DNA of 9,288 nucleotides from an uncultured Verrucomicrobiota bacterium. Lineage in GTDB: Bacteria; Verrucomicrobiota; Verrucomicrobiia; Opitutales; LL51. The stretch lies in assembly GCA_947174645.1 (NCBI GenBank), contig CAMWJR010000033.1, positions 1 through 9,288 on the forward strand, given 5' to 3'. The notes below the pieces were generated by a model that was given only the letters and a program-made list of their open reading frames with translations, had not been told where the DNA came from and ran no database searches. The translations under genes were made by a program, and so were the position numbers. Of the stretch, positions 6,393 through 9,288 are shown in pieces (within the stretch, counting starts at the first letter, position 1; every line of letters begins with the position of its first letter).

Positions 6393-7942
6393 TTGCTGTA
6401 AAACTTAATCACACGGACCCCAATTCGACCATCGACGTCGATGAGCTCTCCGATACCAATCGGCGCGTCGTTGGCACAGATCGTTACCGGGGATTCTGTC
6501 GGGTTACCGCATTCAAATGTGTAACCTTCTTTGAGTTGCTCGAGTTCTCCTACTGTTGCCTTATTGCGACCCACCTCGAAAGTTAGCGTCACGGGCATCG
6601 ACTCTACCGGAATCGCGCCACGCGCTGGCACACTGGGTACCGGTTGCGGTTTGAAGGGCTCGACCTCGGGTTGCTTGTAATCGATCGACGGCGTTGTGAG
6701 ATTTTCCGCTGCAGGCATCGAAACAGTCTCTGTCTGCGGTGCCTCGGTATCGGTACTCACGGTCTGGGCGATTTTTTCGGCGAATTCAGGGTCAACACCT
6801 TCCGAAGCTGCAGATTCCATTTCCTCCTCCGGAACGGTATCCGCCGCATCAGTTTCGGCACCATCACCTTCTGCAGAAATTGTATCACTACCCACATCTT
6901 CTGGCGATTCACTGTCGTCATCATCCTCTTCGTTATCGCCTTCCGAAGCCGCTTCCTCTTCTACATCGTCACCTTCAGAGTCTGGTGTATCGTCATCCCT
7001 TGCGTCCTCGACATCGTCGTTACCCTCTTCAGGACTATCGGCATCTTCTCCTTCATCTTCATCGATGTCTTCTTCCGTATCGGCTGCCTCCTCCTGAGGA
7101 GTTACGTCGCCCTCTTCGGCTACGGGAGCTTCCGTACTCTCTTCGACTGAATCTAGAGCTGAGTCGCTTCCCGGAGGGGTTCCTCCCTCCGGGGCCGCAT
7201 CCTCTAAAATCGCTTCTGTTTCCTCGTCACTCATCCCTCCTATATCTCCTTCTAAATGTTCTATGGTTGCTGTCACTTGCGGTGTTGTCACCCCTAAACG
7301 TCCTTCCGGCGCTTGTGGTACCTCCGACCGATCGTTGCGGATCTGGGACGTGCTCCGTGGCGCTACTGATGACATTGTAGCAACTGGCCCCTTTGCGGAT
7401 TTTTTTGGCAATGGAATCGAAAGATTTAGCGATGGCATTTTAAGCGTCGGTGCACCATCTTTTACCGCAATCTCGGGCACACCACTCTGCTGAATGATGA
7501 TACCACCTGAAGACTCCCCTAAAGCCGACGCCAGCAAAGCGTCGATTTCGGGATCTGTACCACCGGCGACTTCCTCTTCTCCCAGTGTCAGTTGGACCGT
7601 TGTATCGGAAGGTAATGTAGGTGCCGCTTCATCGGCAGATGCCTGTGTTGATTCCTCCGAAATACTAACCAAATTGCGCTCTTGAGCCGCTACATCCGGA
7701 GACCGCTCGGGTACTTCTTCGAGCTGAATCGCCATCTCCGAAGGTAATGCGGAAGTCGCTCTAACAGTAGCTCCTTGAAAGACTCCTTCTTGAATACCCG
7801 TCTGATTATGAGTTGAGACCACTGCATCGGGAACCCGATGCGGAACCGCCTCGGTAACCGTTGCTTGGGCTATCTCCTCCTCCGGGATACCAACCAAATC
7901 GCTGATATCGATGACCAATACAGTATCGTCATCTTCTGCCAT
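6389..7942 (-). CDS. sctQ: SctQ second half: acidic disordered region with C-terminal SpoA domain (HrcQb/FliN-like)
   Basis: Only the last 70 or so of 517 residues look like a folded family domain. MPVTLTFEVGRNKATVGELEQL (449-470), followed by GIGELIDVDGRIGVRVIKFYS (496-516), is a SpoA domain as in FliN, HrcQb and the end of SctQ. Such domains build the cytoplasmic sorting platform (C-ring) with SctK and SctL. The rest is low in complexity. Residues 1-30 (MAEDDDTVLVIDISDLVGIP) may form a short segment. Residues 66-74 and 110-118 repeat LPS(E/D)xx(I/V)QL. Residues 168-188 are Lys-rich. Residues 217-389 contain one Arg and no Lys, with about half D/E between 267 and 376. A Pro-rich stretch (421-446) precedes the SpoA domain. 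HrcQb proteins are near 130-150 residues, so this one is far longer. The ATG at 7940-7942 has GGGAGG 6 bases upstream. It starts 81 bases after the first sctQ gene and overlaps sctR by ATGA. Confidence 0.87.
   Translation of the reverse strand: MAEDDDTVLVIDISDLVGIPEEEIAQATVTEAVPHRVPDAVVSTHNQTGIQEGVFQGATVRATSALPSEMAIQLEEVPERSPDVAAQERNLVSISEESTQASADEAAPTLPSDTTVQLTLGEEEVAGGTDPEIDALLASALGESSGGIIIQQSGVPEIAVKDGAPTLKMPSLNLSIPLPKKSAKGPVATMSSVAPRSTSQIRNDRSEVPQAPEGRLGVTTPQVTATIEHLEGDIGGMSDEETEAILEDAAPEGGTPPGSDSALDSVEESTEAPVAEEGDVTPQEEAADTEEDIDEDEGEDADSPEEGNDDVEDARDDDTPDSEGDDVEEEAASEGDNEEDDDDSESPEDVGSDTISAEGDGAETDAADTVPEEEMESAASEGVDPEFAEKIAQTVSTDTEAPQTETVSMPAAENLTTPSIDYKQPEVEPFKPQPVPSVPARGAIPVESMPVTLTFEVGRNKATVGELEQLKEGYTFECGNPTESPVTICANDAPIGIGELIDVDGRIGVRVIKFYSK
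6815..7144 (-). repeat. Low-complexity Asp/Glu-rich coding stretch within the second sctQ gene
   Basis: These 110 codons (residues 267-376) are dominated by Glu, Asp, Ser, Ala and Gly, with runs such as EEDIDEDEGEDAD and NEEDDDDSESPED. One basic residue (R315) occurs in the whole stretch. The composition suggests an intrinsically disordered, strongly negative linker. Antisense of the GAA/GAT/TCx-rich codons creates long Ser- or Arg/His-rich plus-strand reading frames, which are artefacts. No exact tandem period is visible by eye. Confidence 0.8.
7170..7193 (-). other. Perfect 9-bp GC-rich hairpin inside the second sctQ gene
   Basis: The plus strand reads CCCGGAGGG, a 6-base loop GTTCCT, then CCCTCCGGG. 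In the mRNA (minus strand) the stem is the same and the loop is AGGAAC. It encodes PEGGTPPG (about residues 251-258). No T-run follows, so it is not a rho-independent terminator. It begins about 38 bases downstream of the internal ATG at 7232-7234. It may shape translation there, or may simply reflect Pro/Gly codons. Confidence 0.55.
7232..7251 (-). promoter_or_regulatory. Possible internal ribosome binding site and ATG within the second sctQ gene
   Basis: On the minus strand, AAGGAG (7251-7246) and AGGAGG (7241-7236) lie just before an in-frame ATG (7234-7232, Met237). Their spacings are 11 and 1 bases, neither ideal. Initiation here would give a 281-residue product with the acidic region and the SpoA domain. 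Several SctQ genes (Yersinia, Salmonella, Shigella) are known to make a short C-terminal form from an internal start. The codons underneath (EGDIGG) can give the same bases by chance. Confidence 0.35.
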
Positions 7943-7948
7943 CGCCGG

Positions 7949-7954
7949 CCTCCC
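7949..7954 (-). promoter_or_regulatory. Strong Shine-Dalgarno for the second sctQ gene
   Basis: GGGAGG lies 6 bases before the ATG at 7940-7942. This is the best-placed ribosome site in the window. It supports the acidic SpoA protein as a separately initiated gene rather than the broken tail of a single sctQ. Confidence 0.75.
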
Positions 7955-8023
7955 GACCGAAAAATCGTCGTGTGCCGTGACACCCGTACTGCCCCAAAAA
8001 TCCCATAACCTTCCTGTCGCGCG

Positions 8024-8737
8024 TTACCCGATCTGCCGAACAACTAACCCCTGGTCAGTTACCTGCCCCCGTACCTGCGCCTCACCGAGGCCGAGGATAG
8101 CAACATCTTGACCTTTAGCAAGATCGTATTGGTCTAAAAAGATGATATCGCCTTCGCCTAAATCCTCATATTCCGCCCGGGAGAGATCGGTTTGCCCGAC
8201 GCAGATCCGGTACGGGATTTCGACATTATCGAGATGGCGTAACCTAGGGGTCTGAGTCATTTTTTTCGCGAGCTGTGCTAGCAGTGCCTCTGGAGCGACC
8301 AACCGTCCCGCTGTCGCGTATTCGCCATTCATCTCAACGACGAAATCGATCCCAGTTGGTGCTTCACGGGGTGTCTTGGAAAGCGATTCACACGCGATAC
8401 CAACTCCTAATTTTTTCGAAAACTCACCCCAAAGCCCCTCGAGCGCTTCTTGTAAGACGAGTAATTGTAGCGATTCTGGTAAAGCTAAGAGATCCGCTTC
8501 GCCAAACTTTGTTGTCAACTGCTCAAGTGGTGGAAAAGTATCAATCAAAAGGTAGCAGGGGAATTGACCAACCTTTACGCCAATCTGAAAGGGTAACTGC
8601 GCCTCATGTGGCCGCAACTCAACGGATAACTCACCTCCCGGAACCGGAGTCGTAAACCGAACTTCCCGACCGTAAAATACATTATCGATCGCGACCGCCT
8701 GCCGTGTTGTTTTTTCTAGTGTTAACTTTTGTTCCAT
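8024..8737 (-). CDS. sctQ: SctQ first half: N-terminal region plus SpoA1 domain (HrcQa/FliM-C-like)
   Basis: This 237-residue protein matches the N-terminal part of a T3SS SctQ with its first SpoA domain. The C-terminal third (about 171-236: NVEIPYRICVGQTDLSRAEYEDL, then GDIIFLDQYDL, VAILGLGEAQVRGQV, GLVVRQIG) has the SpoA pattern of a short strand, a helix after the conserved LSRAEYEDL, and an acidic-hydrophobic turn. Residues 20-160 (with LPFQIGVKVGQFPCYLLID and LPESLQLLVLQEALEGLWGEFSKKL) have the mixed fold expected of the SctQ N-domain, but sequence identity is too low to name motifs. A complete SctQ is usually 300-370 residues and has two SpoA domains; the second is encoded by the next gene. 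The ATG at 8735-8737 follows GGGGGAAAGGG. The gene starts 19 bases after pfp ends, leaving little room for a promoter, so readthrough from pfp is likely. Confidence 0.85.
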   Translation of the reverse strand: MEQKLTLEKTTRQAVAIDNVFYGREVRFTTPVPGGELSVELRPHEAQLPFQIGVKVGQFPCYLLIDTFPPLEQLTTKFGEADLLALPESLQLLVLQEALEGLWGEFSKKLGVGIACESLSKTPREAPTGIDFVVEMNGEYATAGRLVAPEALLAQLAKKMTQTPRLRHLDNVEIPYRICVGQTDLSRAEYEDLGEGDIIFLDQYDLAKGQDVAILGLGEAQVRGQVTDQGLVVRQIG

Positions 8738-8756
8738 CCCTTTCCCCCATTGTTAC

Positions 8757-9288
8757 TTACGAGACGCTTTGCCCGATTTCCCGCATCATCGTTAAAAATT
8801 CCTCATCATGAATATTGAACGGCTTTCCGCCCTTAATCCGCGAGAACTGGATACAAGCGAGACGATTATTGTCCTCTTCGTCGTACCCGATTACGCCCGA
8901 TTTACCATTTTGGGCACATTGGACGGCGAGCGCCGCAGACTCGCGGATCATTTGTAGGTCGTGTTCATTGGCCTTTGCCGAGCGCGCAAAATAACCGCTT
9001 TTTTGGACGAGTTTCTTTTCCGCACCGATTTTATCGGCGAATTCGCTCGCGAACCACTGCCCTGGATTGATCGCGTCGAGCTTGATATGTCCAAATGCAT
9101 CACGGACGATTTCTTTCTTTTGTGCTTCAAGTTCCTTAACGATACTCTCGACACCTGCGCCCTCACTGACAAATAAATTCACGCAGCCGTAATGCTCCAA
9201 TACATCCCGAAGACGTTCCACCTCAGCCGCGATATCAAGCTTCATCTCGGGAATGTAGACCCCATGGACATCAAGTGCGCCCTGACTC
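8757..9288 (-). CDS. pfp: Pyrophosphate-dependent 6-phosphofructokinase, C-terminal part (5' end outside window)
   Basis: PFP interconverts fructose 6-phosphate and fructose 1,6-bisphosphate using pyrophosphate, and can work in both glycolysis and gluconeogenesis. The frame is open to the right edge. Before the Met at 9243-9245 it continues as SQGALDVHGVYIPE, so that Met is internal. The visible 176 residues match the C-terminal part of the roughly 400-residue PFP group: VNLFVSEGAGV, RDAFGHIKLDAINPGQWF, ADKIGAEKKLVQKSGYFARSA, LAVQCAQNGKSGVIGYDEED and FSRIKGGKPFNI. The phosphate-donor and catalytic motifs of the N-terminal half are not in the window, so PPi rather than ATP use rests on the group match. 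Its close placement in front of the T3SS genes is unusual for a metabolic enzyme. Confidence 0.92.
   Translation of the reverse strand, partial: SQGALDVHGVYIPEMKLDIAAEVERLRDVLEHYGCVNLFVSEGAGVESIVKELEAQKKEIVRDAFGHIKLDAINPGQWFASEFADKIGAEKKLVQKSGYFARSAKANEHDLQMIRESAALAVQCAQNGKSGVIGYDEEDNNRLACIQFSRIKGGKPFNIHDEEFLTMMREIGQSVS

Noticed and set aside
7170..7193. The 9-bp hairpin as a transcription terminator
   Set aside because: No T-run follows on either strand and it lies in the middle of an open reading frame.
6696..7380. Long plus-strand frames (Ser-rich 6696-7097, Arg/His/Leu-rich 6739-7380, 6644-7150) opposite the second sctQ gene
   Set aside because: They are antisense shadows of the Asp/Glu-rich low-complexity region, which rarely creates stops on the other strand. 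They have no domain resemblance, and the minus-strand SpoA protein explains the region.
7943..8023. The gap between the two sctQ genes as a frameshift scar in a single sctQ
   Set aside because: The first gene ends cleanly after a complete SpoA1. The second has its own ATG with a strong Shine-Dalgarno, so a designed split is more likely than a broken gene.

Overview
The window holds eight protein genes with little space between them. Seven read on the minus strand and one (rsmG) on the plus strand. I see no tRNA, rRNA, insertion sequence, CRISPR array or convincing rho-independent terminator. Base composition looks close to 50% GC by eye. LpxI (lipid A synthesis) and a non-flagellar type III secretion system (T3SS) mean a Gram-negative cell, probably one that interacts with eukaryotic hosts. 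LpxI, a 7TM-HD c-di-AMP phosphodiesterase, a PPi-dependent phosphofructokinase and a T3SS together would suit a Verrucomicrobia/PVC-type or similar lineage, but that placement is inference only.

In minus-strand reading order (right to left), the window opens with the C-terminal part of pfp, PPi-dependent 6-phosphofructokinase (8757-9288, cut by the edge). Nineteen bases later comes a three-gene T3SS block. The first gene (8024-8737) carries the N-terminal part of SctQ plus one SpoA domain. The second (6389-7942) carries a very long, highly acidic, probably disordered region that ends in a second SpoA domain. The third is sctR (5742-6392), which overlaps the second by ATGA. SctQ, the cytoplasmic sorting-platform (C-ring) protein, is therefore split over two genes, as HrcQa/HrcQb are in plant pathogens. 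Here the HrcQb-like half is swollen to 517 residues. SctR is an export-gate protein of the inner membrane. The usual partners sctS, sctT and sctU do not follow it.

The T3SS block ends tail to tail against rsmG (plus strand, 16S rRNA m7G527 methyltransferase). The rsmG reading frame runs 162 bases into the antisense of sctR. rsmG is divergent from mutL, and their starts lie within about 40 bases of each other.

The left half is a tight minus-strand series: mutL (mismatch repair, apparently without the endonuclease motif), pgpH-like (7TM-HD c-di-AMP phosphodiesterase) and lpxI (UDP-2,3-diacylglucosamine hydrolysis), with gaps of 25 and 3 bases. The lpxI gene runs off the left edge a few codons before its expected end.

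The points most worth a second look are: the split SctQ with its acidic linker; a strong internal Shine-Dalgarno/ATG followed by a perfect hairpin inside the second sctQ gene; the out-of-frame tandem TAG at the expected end of rsmG; and the degenerate endonuclease motif of MutL.
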